Source: Planctomycetota bacterium
GTDB lineage: Bacteria; Planctomycetota; UBA1135
Reading direction: 5' to 3'
DNA: 64,000 nucleotides
NCBI GenBank assembly: GCA_024275135.1
Contig: JAJRZS010000046.1
Span: forward strand, 1 to 64,000
Below are positions 1 through 7,680 of this stretch, piece after piece. Numbering within the stretch: position 1 is the stretch's first letter; each line of letters starts with the position of its first letter. The position numbers were made by a program, and so were the translations under genes. Under the pieces are notes generated by a model that had not been told where the DNA came from, made no database searches, and saw only the letters and a list, made by a program, of their open reading frames with translations.

Positions 1-134
1 AGGCCGCCGCCTGGGCCGCCTCCAGGCACGCCGCCGGGGACGCCGCCTGGGACGCTATTTGGGACGCCGAACAAAAGTGGCAGGCCGATAGGTTGCGGCA
101 TTACTTCCCTAGCCTTCCTGCCGAACGGAGGTAG
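1..134 (+). CDS. 3' end of an Ala/Trp/Asp-rich repeat protein, phage-like (partial)
   Basis: An open frame enters from the left edge (codons from base 3) and stops at TAG 132-134, giving about 43 residues. The visible part is low-complexity, with Ala-Ala-Trp and Asp-Ala steps, and ends in a charged segment (ADRLRHYF). This tail style is common in small uncharacterised proteins of phages and other mobile elements, but no function is known to me. The DNA shows short GC-rich imperfect direct repeats (gacgccgcctggga-like units) that encode the residue repeat. The stop lies 4 bp before the next start, so the two genes are probably co-transcribed. The N-terminus is outside the window. Confidence 0.5.
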   Translation, partial: AAAWAASRHAAGDAAWDAIWDAEQKWQADRLRHYFPSLPAERR

Positions 135-138
135 CACG

Positions 139-459
139 ATGAGCCATCGAGACATCTACGTTTGCGACCGTTGCGGGCATGAGCAAAACGACGTTACTAA
201 TATGTTTGCAGTGAGCCTCGCTGTCGACCGGAAAAAGGCCAGAAGAACCAACCATGCTAACGGCACGCTCTCGCCACGCCACCCCAAAGCCTGGGGAGCC
301 TACTACGCAGACATCTGCGGCAAATGCGCCCTGGAACTTGGAATTGCAGAGCCGAAAAAAGCCCCGCCAGAAGAAAAGGAGGCTCCTGTTCCAGAACCCA
401 CCGTAGAAGACCTGCTCCGCGAGCTTGTTTTACGTGTTGCTCCGGAGGTGATGGGATGA
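139..459 (+). CDS. Small zinc-ribbon-like protein, hypothetical, phage-like
   Basis: This encodes 106 residues. The ATG is preceded by a clear Shine-Dalgarno sequence, GGAGG, at about 127-131. Two CxxC knuckles are visible: C9-x2-C12 near the N-terminus, and an ICGKC pair near residues 60-65. Together they could bind one zinc. The C-terminal third is rich in Pro, Glu and Lys and looks flexible. Small two-knuckle proteins of this kind are common among phage accessory genes, often binding DNA or protein, but I recognise no specific family. It is packed between two other small ORFs and overlaps the next by 4 bp (ATGA), which suggests translational coupling. Confidence 0.55.
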   Translation: MSHRDIYVCDRCGHEQNDVTNMFAVSLAVDRKKARRTNHANGTLSPRHPKAWGAYYADICGKCALELGIAEPKKAPPEEKEAPVPEPTVEDLLRELVLRVAPEVMG

Positions 460-665
460 AACATTATTTGTTCGCCGCATTGCTTTTCCTAGCCTTTGTT
501 GGGTGTGGGCCATTCCACAACCATGTTCTAGACGAAGACATCGTGGTAGACCTCTACATCTACGATGGGCTATGGAACCAGACCTACTACGCCGAGCTTT
601 CTTGCGGACGTAGAAGAGTCCTCGGAACCAGCGACGTATCGTTGGAAATGGCTCCCGGGTTCTGA
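456..665 (+). CDS. Small lipoprotein-like ORF ending inside the CRISPR repeat
   Basis: The start ATG (456-458) overlaps the preceding stop. The product is 69 residues and begins with a lipoprotein-type signal (LLFLAFVGC, lipobox cysteine near residue 17), so it would be lipid-anchored if made. The body is short and not recognised. Its last seven codons and its TGA stop (663-665) lie within the 36-bp CRISPR repeat at 641-676. The gene may therefore have been truncated or joined to the repeat by recombination at about base 640. Alternatively, the natural gene simply ends there by chance. Confidence 0.45.
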   Translation: MKHYLFAALLFLAFVGCGPFHNHVLDEDIVVDLYIYDGLWNQTYYAELSCGRRRVLGTSDVSLEMAPGF

Positions 666-676
666 TCAGTTACACT
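641..676 (+). CRISPR. Single CRISPR repeat (36 bp) of the type II-C locus
   Basis: The 36-mer starts GTTGGAAATGGCTCCC and ends TTCTGATCAGTTACACT. Its last 17 bases (660-676) are an exact reverse complement of 5334-5350 upstream of cas9. Its first ten (641-650) pair with 5358-5367 at eight positions, and 655-659 also pair, leaving an internal bulge. That is the geometry of a type II repeat with its tracrRNA anti-repeat. The length of 36 and the GTT start fit type II repeats. The 3' end TTACACT resembles the -10-like repeat end that drives crRNA promoters in some II-C systems (inference). I find no second copy within 100 bases either side, so the array is reduced to one repeat here or is interrupted. 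Confidence 0.72.
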
Positions 677-680
677 AGAC

Positions 681-717
681 CCTCTGCAACCCCTTGAAAA
701 CAAGGGGGTTGCAGAGG
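681..717. terminator. Strong hairpin between the CRISPR repeat and cas2
   Basis: CCTCTGCAACCCCTTG (681-696), a four-base AAAA loop, then its complement through 717 with one extra G in the G-run, gives a 16-bp stem. There is no good T-run on either side. It lies just past the cas2 stop (725 on the minus strand) and 5 bp after the CRISPR repeat. It probably ends or stabilises the cas9-cas1-cas2 transcript, and may separate it from transcripts coming from the left. Confidence 0.5.
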
Positions 718-724
718 ATTTCAC

Positions 725-1054
725 TCAAAAAAGCTCCAGCTGAGAGGGCATCCGTTCTGTCTGAACGGGAATTTCGCCCTGGAAACAGAGCATGCGAGCA
801 TATTGCTTGTCGGTGAATTGGAGGATGCGCACTTGACCACAGGGTGGTAACGCGGCCTGGACATGCCCAAAATGGGCCTTTGCGCTCTCCTCGCTTGGAC
901 ATGGCCTTGAGTATACCGAGTACTGGATCATGTCAAAACCATCGTCTAGGAGAGCCTTGCGGAACCCAGTTGCTAATTTTCTCTGCGCCTTGGTTTTTAC
1001 GGGCAGGTCGAACATAACGAGGAGCCACATTGCTCGAAAACCACTAACAAACAT
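725..1054 (-). CDS. cas2: CRISPR-associated endoribonuclease-like Cas2
   Basis: Cas2 bridges two Cas1 dimers in the spacer-integration complex. The chosen start gives 109 residues (MFVSGFRAMWLL...), in the usual Cas2 size range, and overlaps the 3' end of cas1. MWLLVMFDLPV has the first beta strand with the conserved Asp, followed by KTKAQRKLATGFRKALLD and the FDMIQYSVYSR strand typical of type II Cas2. The frame stays open 39 codons upstream to 1171, but that part is antisense-like sequence over cas1 and does not resemble Cas2. MWLL at 1030 is an alternative start. It is the last gene of the cas operon. Confidence 0.88.
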   Translation of the reverse strand: MFVSGFRAMWLLVMFDLPVKTKAQRKLATGFRKALLDDGFDMIQYSVYSRPCPSEESAKAHFGHVQAALPPCGQVRILQFTDKQYARMLCFQGEIPVQTERMPSQLELF

Positions 1055-1988
1055 TCGCTCCAGAAGAAAGGGAAGGCAAAACGAGGCGGGAGGCGGCTGA
1101 AGGAGCCGCTTCGCCCCGAGAGAAGGCTTCATAAACTTCGGCAAGGGAGGCGGCCATGCGCTCAAGCCCATGAAAAAGAGGTGTTGTCCCTGAAGAGAGG
1201 GTGGCCGGAGAAGTCAAAACCTCCAGCAGAACCTTTTTGGTGTCCTTATTTAGTTCAAGGATGCCGGAGCGGAGGATTTCCAGGACCTTCTGGTCCACCC
1301 ATGGCCGAAAAGGCTCCATCATGTCGTCTGCCAACGGATGGCCTGAATACCGGTTTTGATGGTGGACGCCAAGGCCAGAGTGAAGGCCAGCCCCAACAAG
1401 GGCCCGCGCGGTGGCTGCCCGTAACACCGCATATCCATAATTCAAAAGGCAATTGGGAGGGTTGCCATGAGCACGACGGCGAAAAGGGGAGAATTCAGGC
1501 GGAAGGTCATGGGCAAAAACAAGAGGCCAATAAGCTTGTGCCGCTTGGGCCTCTAAATTCCCCGGGTCTCCACTTTTTACCCTTTTCTTGAGAACCAAAA
1601 GACGTTGCCGCCCAGCGGCTTCCCTAAGCAGGGCAGCTTGATTGGCGATTTTCTTCCGGACCACACGTTGCCAAAGGTTTTTCTCAAGAGGACGCGAAGC
1701 GGAGGCTTGTCGGCGGACTCGCTCTGCATGCAAACAGTTATTTTCAAAGGGAAGAAAAAGCCCCTTTGGCAAATGCTTGTCGTCGCAGACAAGTACAGCA
1801 GCACCTTCTTGGGCCAAGCCACTGAGTAGGCCGGAACTAATGCCGATACCAGAGGAATCAAGAATTAACAAGCCAAGGTCGGAAAGAGGAATCCGTGCCA
1901 AAACACTTTCGTCTCTCTCCACAACCAATCGCTTGGCATGTACAAACAAACGCGTATGGCGCGTTGAAACTTCAATGGTACGCTTCAT
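1044..1988 (-). CDS. cas1: CRISPR-associated integrase Cas1 (type II)
   Basis: Cas1 is the metal-dependent integrase that inserts spacers into the array. From the MKRTIEVS start it is 314 residues. The N-terminal beta domain runs to about residue 80. The helical domain contains the metal-site Glu in GDPGNLEAQAAQAYW, followed by NPPNCLLNYGYAVLRAA and a LHSGLGVHHQNRYSGHPLADD block with the conserved His and Asp residues. This last block is the type II form. An upstream in-frame ATG at 2024 adds 12 residues that do not look like Cas1. Cas9 ends 17 bp before that ATG. No csn2 or cas4 follows, so the adaptation module is the minimal II-C set. Confidence 0.92.
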   Translation of the reverse strand: MKRTIEVSTRHTRLFVHAKRLVVERDESVLARIPLSDLGLLILDSSGIGISSGLLSGLAQEGAAVLVCDDKHLPKGLFLPFENNCLHAERVRRQASASRPLEKNLWQRVVRKKIANQAALLREAAGRQRLLVLKKRVKSGDPGNLEAQAAQAYWPLVFAHDLPPEFSPFRRRAHGNPPNCLLNYGYAVLRAATARALVGAGLHSGLGVHHQNRYSGHPLADDMMEPFRPWVDQKVLEILRSGILELNKDTKKVLLEVLTSPATLSSGTTPLFHGLERMAASLAEVYEAFSRGEAAPSAASRLVLPSLSSGANVC

Positions 1989-2040
1989 GGCGATACCCAA
2001 TGGGGGTAAGGCCAAAATCGTCAAATTCCAGGATTCGACT

Positions 2041-5000
2041 TTAGTCGTTTGCTGGGAAAATTCTGCCTAGAGGGTCGACTTGGACTTTTATTGGGTTTAA
2101 ATCCTCCCAGGGGCGGAAGGAGGAAATTCGCTTTAGCGGCCTTTTGTTGCCCTCTGTTGCAGGCCTTGCGTCACGGGCATCGCGAAAATAGATATCCATT
2201 TTTGTTCCCGGATTAAGCTCGCCGCTTAATTTTTGCACAATTGCCAAACGTCGATTCTGTGTCGGGCCTATGAAAACAGCTTCTTTTCTTGCTAAAGAGA
2301 AAATGAACTTAAGCCCGTCTTTCCTTGAGGTCAGCACATAGCCACAGCAATTCGCCTTTAGCTCTTTCTTTCTTACCCTCCTGGCAGCCTCATAGGTTGG
2401 CACAACAGATGCACACAAAGCATTTTTTGAATCTCGGAAAATTTCAACATGATGATTGTTGCCAACAACAGCAAAACGATGGGATTGATCGCCAAGACAA
2501 ACAGGGTTGTTCATGGTAACCAACTTCCGTACCTTCAAGATAGGGTTGCCGTTGTAATGGCGAACACCATTAAGATGCCAATCCTTGGGCAAATTCTTTG
2601 ATTCACCATCCCATCCTAGAGAGAGGAGGTGCTGGCGCAAAATCTTTTGAATTTCTAGGCTGCGGATTTCCTCAAGGTGTTTCTTGGTCTTGATTTCAGA
2701 AAGCGGAACCCTGGTAGTGAACTTTTGGGGAATGGGTGCGCCCCGCCCATCCTTTGCTTGGCCGCGAAAGGTTTCTTCATGAAGCGCCCCGGCAATTTTG
2801 CGCATGACGCGATGGGAAACTTGAATGCGAGCCAATACGGAGCCAGCCTCCGCTCGGAAGTTTGACCAAGGTTCAGGAAATGTACCTTGTGCCATGGAAA
2901 AGTCACCCCCAGCTTTGCGCTTCCAAAAATCCTGATACTTTTTCAAATAAGATCGTGAAGAAAGGGCAACAACCAGCGCATCGACGGCATGGTGTCGATG
3001 ATCCGCACGGGATTTTTTGGAACCGCCGCTCTCTCCGTTCTCGTCTACCATGGGGCTGCCATCAAACAGAGTTAGAGGAGGAAGGATATTGTTAAGCCCC
3101 CAATGGCGCCGAAGCTCTGCCGTGAGACTTCCCCGAGTTGATTGAACGGCCTTTTCTCCGGCGCGCAATTCTTTGCGATAAAGCAATTCTAGGTATTGGA
3201 CAACCGCCTTGGTGATGTAGCGAGTATCATTCAACTGGCGTTGGGCAAAGTCGTCGGCGTCAACGGCTTCTTGTCTTAGGCGTTTTAGTTTTCCCCAAGA
3301 GATGGAAGAACTCTGCGCTCTTTGAATAAGCTTGCGAAACTCTTGGGAATCCTTGCCCAGCCACTGCACCGGGGTGCGGTTGCCTTTCTCCGCATTTGCC
3401 TTGTGGTGCACCAAAGCTTTGTTGGCAAAACTATCATCCAGGGATTGCCAATGAGGAAGAATATGATCCAAATCCCACTCGCCCTGAAAGAGTTCTGAAA
3501 GAGGAATGGGGCGGCCAGTGTAAAGACAAATCTCTCCCTGCTCCTTCCAAATCAAATAGCGATCAACATCCGAACGGCTCGGATTGGGCCCGACCAGAGG
3601 TTGTATTTCCTGGCGGGCTTTCTCTCGCTCTATTTGCCGCTCGCGCATTTTTTTGCTTTGTTTTTTTCTTCCATCCGCACCTTCTTTCATATTGCGAGCC
3701 ATTTCCACAATGATGCGCGAAGGCAACCCATGCTCGCGGACGATGGCATTCACCACTTTTCTTACTTCGCCTAAAGCGCGTCGAACCACTGGGTTGGTGA
3801 TGTAGCGGAGGTTTAGCGGTAGGTCTTTGCTGTCTAGGGGCGGGAGCTTTTCTAGCTGCTTGAACTCCGGCCGCTGAGGATAGGCGGCTTCGATGGCGTG
3901 GTATTCGCTTTTGCCAGCAAGCAAGTGAGGCACGAGTAAATACAGGGCCTTTTCTGAGAAACCGAGAAAACCATCTTGGGGGGCCCAAGAGAGGAGTTTT
4001 TGAATACCCTCCTCGGATAAACCGGCCTCGCTAAGGAGACGGTAAAGGGTGGATTCGTCTTCTTCCTCAACCAGTTTCTGGCGAAGAACCTGACGCGTGT
4101 CCTCCTCAAGCTCACCCCATTCCTTTGCCGCAGACTTCTTTTTAAACGATTTTCGCAATCGATCCTCTACCGAATTGCCAAGGAGATAGGCCCGCTCTCC
4201 TCGCTCCAGGTTGAAGGTTGCCTCCGGGTCTGTGCCGCAAACCTTGTGCAGTTCCTTTCGCATTTTTTCAAACTTCACCCGTTCATTTTCGCGAAGGAGC
4301 TGAAGAACCACCGCGCGCTCCTCTTTGCTAAGGTTGCGCTCTAAACCATGGTTTTCACAGAGACGCAAATTATTTATCTCTTTAAGAATGCGAAACTCCT
4401 GGGCAATCCACAGGCCTTTGGCGCAACATCGCTCCTTTGGTTCTAACGGACATCTTTTGACCGAAGGAGCGCGGTGGAGGTTTGCCCGCGAGGGGGCTCT
4501 CCTTCTTCTCTCTGGAGTTAGCTCAAAGGGGTGTTGGAAAAAAATGAAATGGCGGATTTGTTTGACCACCTCAGGGTTGAGGTTGGGGTGGTGGGGCGAC
4601 TGAGCTTCTACTAAAGCCTCAAATTCTTCTTCATACATGTTTCGCCTTGTGTGAATGGCGCGCACTCTTTGGCCCGGGTTTTGCTGGCGCAGACGGTGAA
4701 AATATTCGCCCAAAGTGCGGGCACCGGTTTCTTCCATCGCCTTGGCGAGTTCGCCAATCTCCTTCAGCATGCCCCGGTCTTCCTTGGATTGCCCGGACTT
4801 GCGGTTTGACTTGAACCCACGTCTTTGGGCAAGATGAAGAAAAGCCCTTCCCAACTCGAAGGCTGATAAAGGTTCGTCCAATCCACGCGCGCGAATCGCA
4901 TAAGCATCGGTTGCAAGCAATGCCTGCAGTTCCTTGCCTGGGGCGGGTAAAAAACCCTTATCCCGCAGAATTCGCCTTACTTCGCGCCGTCGGATGTTGC

Positions 5001-5256
5001 GGCGCTGGTGGTTTCGACGTGCCGAACGGGCCATGCGGCGTTTTTGGCACAAGGATTCTTCTTTCGTGGAGTCGAAATTTGACAATCCGGCCTCAAATAC
5101 ACGAACCCCCATAGGGGGATGATTGGCATGGGATGTATCCAAAAAGCCGGTGACTTCGTGGGTCCATCGCTCTTGTTCGTCATCAATTTGGGCAGCAAGG
5201 GTGGCCCAACCAATGCTGTTGGGGCCAAGATCTAAGCCGAGTACGTAATTTGCCAT
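2041..5256 (-). CDS. cas9: CRISPR-associated endonuclease Cas9, type II-C
   Basis: RNA-guided double-strand DNA nuclease of 1071 residues, a compact type II-C size. RuvC-I has D9 in LGLDLGPNSIGWA. An arginine-rich bridge helix spans about 73-100 (RRMARSARRNHQRR). The REC lobe follows. RuvC-II has E518 in IIVEMARNMKEG. The HNH domain has D597-H598 in WDLDHILPHW and N612 in ANKALVHHKANAEKGN. RuvC-III has H756 and D759 in RADHRHHAVDAL. The PAM-interacting region fills the rest, to about 1071. All nuclease residues are present, so the enzyme looks active. It leads the cas9-cas1-cas2 operon. Its 5' side faces the predicted tracrRNA on the other strand. The PAM cannot be read from sequence alone. 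Confidence 0.96.
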   Translation of the reverse strand: MANYVLGLDLGPNSIGWATLAAQIDDEQERWTHEVTGFLDTSHANHPPMGVRVFEAGLSNFDSTKEESLCQKRRMARSARRNHQRRNIRRREVRRILRDKGFLPAPGKELQALLATDAYAIRARGLDEPLSAFELGRAFLHLAQRRGFKSNRKSGQSKEDRGMLKEIGELAKAMEETGARTLGEYFHRLRQQNPGQRVRAIHTRRNMYEEEFEALVEAQSPHHPNLNPEVVKQIRHFIFFQHPFELTPERRRRAPSRANLHRAPSVKRCPLEPKERCCAKGLWIAQEFRILKEINNLRLCENHGLERNLSKEERAVVLQLLRENERVKFEKMRKELHKVCGTDPEATFNLERGERAYLLGNSVEDRLRKSFKKKSAAKEWGELEEDTRQVLRQKLVEEEDESTLYRLLSEAGLSEEGIQKLLSWAPQDGFLGFSEKALYLLVPHLLAGKSEYHAIEAAYPQRPEFKQLEKLPPLDSKDLPLNLRYITNPVVRRALGEVRKVVNAIVREHGLPSRIIVEMARNMKEGADGRKKQSKKMRERQIEREKARQEIQPLVGPNPSRSDVDRYLIWKEQGEICLYTGRPIPLSELFQGEWDLDHILPHWQSLDDSFANKALVHHKANAEKGNRTPVQWLGKDSQEFRKLIQRAQSSSISWGKLKRLRQEAVDADDFAQRQLNDTRYITKAVVQYLELLYRKELRAGEKAVQSTRGSLTAELRRHWGLNNILPPLTLFDGSPMVDENGESGGSKKSRADHRHHAVDALVVALSSRSYLKKYQDFWKRKAGGDFSMAQGTFPEPWSNFRAEAGSVLARIQVSHRVMRKIAGALHEETFRGQAKDGRGAPIPQKFTTRVPLSEIKTKKHLEEIRSLEIQKILRQHLLSLGWDGESKNLPKDWHLNGVRHYNGNPILKVRKLVTMNNPVCLGDQSHRFAVVGNNHHVEIFRDSKNALCASVVPTYEAARRVRKKELKANCCGYVLTSRKDGLKFIFSLARKEAVFIGPTQNRRLAIVQKLSGELNPGTKMDIYFRDARDARPATEGNKRPLKRISSFRPWEDLNPIKVQVDPLGRIFPAND

Positions 5257-5290
5257 ACCTGGGGGAGTGCTTGTGGGGAGATTCTAAGAC

Positions 5291-5303
5291 CGGAGTATAG
5301 ACA
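5291..5303. promoter_or_regulatory. Possible overlapping divergent -10 boxes for cas9 and tracrRNA
   Basis: On the minus strand the bases opposite 5294-5299 read TATACT (five of six match TATAAT), about 38 bp before the cas9 start. On the plus strand 5296-5301 reads TATAGA, about 33 bp before the anti-repeat. No convincing -35 box is seen on either strand, so this is a weak proposal. If right, the two promoters overlap and compete. Confidence 0.25.
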
Positions 5304-5307
5304 AGAA

Positions 5308-5429
5308 CTGACTTTGCGTGTAGACTGACCCCAAGTGTAACTGATCAGAATCCGGTACTTTTCCACCAAGGATTCGATCCGCAGGCAATGCGGCATCATT
5401 CTTCGGAATGGTGTCGCAACCGCATTTTT
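5308..5429 (+). ncRNA. Predicted tracrRNA
   Basis: The trans-activating RNA pairs with the CRISPR repeat and with Cas9. The anti-repeat is 5334-5367: its first 17 bases pair perfectly with the repeat end at 660-676, then come GU and GC pairs, a bulge, and a second paired block. After AAGG come hairpin CCGCA-GGCAA-TGCGG (5379-5393), then an 8-bp hairpin closed by a UUCG loop (5394-5413), and CCGCA followed by TTTTT (5425-5429). AATGCGG (5387-5393) can instead pair with CCGCATT (5420-5426) to make the terminator stem. The 5' end is a guess based on a weak -10 at 5296. It is divergent from cas9, which is a common II-C layout. Confidence 0.72.
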
Positions 5430-5437
5430 AGCCCGGC

Positions 5438-7309
5438 TTAGCTGGCCAAGGCGTATCCCAAAGCCCCGGCGCACCAAGCTAAGACACCCATATAGGCAAT
5501 CATAAACAGCGGCCATTTCCAGCCACCGGTTTCGCGGCGGATGACGGCGACCGTGGATAAACAAAGCAGGGCGTAAACAAAAAACAAAAGCAATGCCACC
5601 GCGCTGGCGAAGGTCATCGGTGGTTGGCCGGTTTCCGCATTGGGCGTGGTTAGCAATTGACCGAGACCGGGAAACTCGCCGTCGACCTCTTCATAGGCAT
5701 AAACTTGCGCTAAAGTGGAGACCATCAATTCGCGGGCGGCAAAGGAACCAATAAGACCAACGTTGATGCGCCAGTCGAAACCTAATGGCCGAAACACCGG
5801 CTCCATGGCGCGTCCGATGTCGGCGGCCAAACTATGTTCGATTTGTTGTTGATGGGCTTGGGCCGGCGATAGCGAGGGGTCGATTGGCTGGCGGGGAAAA
5901 TTCAACAGAAACCAGAGCAACACCGAGCCGGTGAGAATGACGGTACCGGCATCGCGCAAAAACACCCTCAGCCGCCGCAGCACCTGAAGCCCTACTGAGC
6001 GAAACGAAGGAAAACGGTAAGGTGGCAGCTCCAAATAGAAAGGCAGGCTGGCGCCGCGCAACATGCTGCGTTTGAAAATTCCGGCGAAGAGCACCGCACT
6101 ACAGCCGCCCAATAAATAGAGACCCATCAAGGTGAGTCCCTGGAGAGTAAAGGGTCCAAAAACCGTAAAATTCGGCACAAATGCCGAAATTAGGAGGGCG
6201 TAAATGGGCAAGCGTGCGGAACAGGTGGCAAAGGGGGCAACCAAAATCGTGGCCAGGCGGTCGCGTGGCGATGGAATGGTGCGGGTGGCCATGATCCCGG
6301 GAACCGCACAGGCATAAGAGGATAGTAGGGAAATAAAACAACGGCCCTCAAGCCCGGCCCAGCCCATCACTCGGTCGACGACGAAAGCGGCGCGGGCCAT
6401 ATAGCCGGAGGCCTCGAAAAAGAAGATTAAGGCAAAGAGCAGGGCGATTTGGGGGACGAAAACCAAAACCGCGCCCACGCCGCGGATGATGCCGTTAGCC
6501 AAAAGCTCGGTGGGCAAGCCTGCAGGGAAGGTGGCCAAGACCCAATCGGCGGCAGCGTCCATCCAACCGGCGAACAAATCCATCGCCGGGGCAGCCCAGG
6601 AGAAAATGGCCTGAAAGAACACCGCCAAAAAAGCGAAAAAGACCACCAAGCCCAAAACGGGATGCAAAAGAATGCGATCCATGCGTCGAGTGAGGGGGCT
6701 TTCGGCAAGCGGGTGACGGGTAATGCGGGCAAGCAAGGCGTCGGCCCAACGAAATCGAGCCTCGGTGTTTGCTGGCGGTAGGTTTTTGGCGCGCGACCAG
6801 GCCTCCACTTCGGGCAGGCGTTGGCGCAAATCGGAAACCCCAAGGCCACGATTGCCAACCACACCCACAATGGGAATGCCAAGCTCCCCTTGCAGCTTGA
6901 ACAAATCCAAATCTCCACCACGCGCCTTGAGCTCATCGATCATGGTTAGCACAAGCAGGGTGGGGCGACCAATTTGCAAAACGTCGGCCAACATGGGCAA
7001 GGAGCGCTCCAAGGTGGTGGCGTCAGCGACGAAAATGACGCCATCGGGCACCATGCCGCCGTCCATCTCACCATGCAAAACCTTGGCGGTGACGGCTTCG
7101 TCTTCTGATATGGCGTGGAGAGAATAGCTGCCGGGCAAATCCGACAAATGAATGCGCTGGCCGTCCACTGTGAGTTGGCCGCGGCGGCGGTCGACAGTCA
7201 CTCCGGGATAGTTGCCAGTTTTTGCCGACAATCCAGTGAGCGCATTGAAGAGGGTGGTTTTGCCAGCGTTGGGGCTGCCAACCAGAGCGAAATGAAGATC
7301 TTTTTTCAT
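5438..7309 (-). CDS. feoB: Ferrous iron transport protein B (GTPase-permease)
   Basis: Inner-membrane Fe(II) transporter of 623 residues. The N-terminal G domain has the P-loop GSPNAGKTT at 11-19, the G3 motif DLPGSYSL near 60, and a TMIDE-type G4 near 145. The permease half starts near residue 220 and carries two Gate-type repeats, with the motifs ASGYMARAAFVVDR and SLLSSYACAVPGIMATR. It ends in hydrophobic helices. FeoA lies upstream, with a 4-bp start/stop overlap, so the pair is translationally coupled. The usual FeoC is not seen. FeoB proteins are often 650-800 residues, and this one is at the short end. Confidence 0.94.
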   Translation of the reverse strand: MKKDLHFALVGSPNAGKTTLFNALTGLSAKTGNYPGVTVDRRRGQLTVDGQRIHLSDLPGSYSLHAISEDEAVTAKVLHGEMDGGMVPDGVIFVADATTLERSLPMLADVLQIGRPTLLVLTMIDELKARGGDLDLFKLQGELGIPIVGVVGNRGLGVSDLRQRLPEVEAWSRAKNLPPANTEARFRWADALLARITRHPLAESPLTRRMDRILLHPVLGLVVFFAFLAVFFQAIFSWAAPAMDLFAGWMDAAADWVLATFPAGLPTELLANGIIRGVGAVLVFVPQIALLFALIFFFEASGYMARAAFVVDRVMGWAGLEGRCFISLLSSYACAVPGIMATRTIPSPRDRLATILVAPFATCSARLPIYALLISAFVPNFTVFGPFTLQGLTLMGLYLLGGCSAVLFAGIFKRSMLRGASLPFYLELPPYRFPSFRSVGLQVLRRLRVFLRDAGTVILTGSVLLWFLLNFPRQPIDPSLSPAQAHQQQIEHSLAADIGRAMEPVFRPLGFDWRINVGLIGSFAARELMVSTLAQVYAYEEVDGEFPGLGQLLTTPNAETGQPPMTFASAVALLLFFVYALLCLSTVAVIRRETGGWKWPLFMIAYMGVLAWCAGALGYALAS

Positions 7310-7572
7310 CCCTCGCTCCCAGCGCCAGAGATGCCTTGCACGCGCACGCGCTTGGCCTCACTAGGGCGCAAAGCCAATTGATAGCCACGCAAGCTCAGAA
7401 TAATGGGCCCGCCAAAAGGAGCTTGACGCTCAAAACGCACTTCGGTGCCAGGACAAAAGCCGAGCTCCTGGAGACGCTTAGCGATTTCGTCCTCGCCTTC
7501 GACGGCAACCGCTTGCGCGACCAAGACCCGGGAGAGGTCGGCAAGAGTAAGAGTTTCGGAGGCGGATTCCAC
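7306..7572 (-). CDS. feoA: Ferrous iron transport protein A
   Basis: A small cytosolic SH3-like partner of FeoB, 88 residues. The FeoA core is visible: LQELGFCPGTEVRFERQAPFG, then GGPIILSLRGYQLALR, the two strands that normally carry the fold. It has a slightly longer acidic N-terminus (MESASETLTLADLSRV). It is the first gene of the feoAB operon. The operon is divergent from rpiA, about 108 bp away, a gap that should contain its promoter. No Fur box was identified by eye. Confidence 0.88.
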   Translation of the reverse strand: MESASETLTLADLSRVLVAQAVAVEGEDEIAKRLQELGFCPGTEVRFERQAPFGGPIILSLRGYQLALRPSEAKRVRVQGISGAGSEG

Positions 7573-7680
7573 GGGACAGTATTGAGACCCGGTTGCAACA
7601 AGCGCTTGCTAGATTATATCCCTGCATGGCGATTTGGGCGGAAAAAATCAAGCTTTGCGCACGGTATGATAACGACCCCA

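Noticed and set aside
1-110. Short GC-rich repeats near the left edge were considered as CRISPR units.
   Set aside because: They encode an Ala/Trp/Asp-rich frame, vary in length and share no sequence with the repeat at 641-676.
725-1171. A longer 148-residue reading of cas2.
   Set aside because: The first 39 residues lie over cas1 and do not resemble Cas2. The overlap start at 1054 fits the family length.
660-5350. A 17-bp perfect inverted repeat (660-676 versus 5334-5350) bounding the cas genes looked like transposon ends.
   Set aside because: The match extends, with a bulge, across the rest of the 36-bp repeat, and the right copy runs into hairpins with a T-run. This fits a repeat/anti-repeat pair better than terminal repeats. 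No transposase or target duplication is visible.
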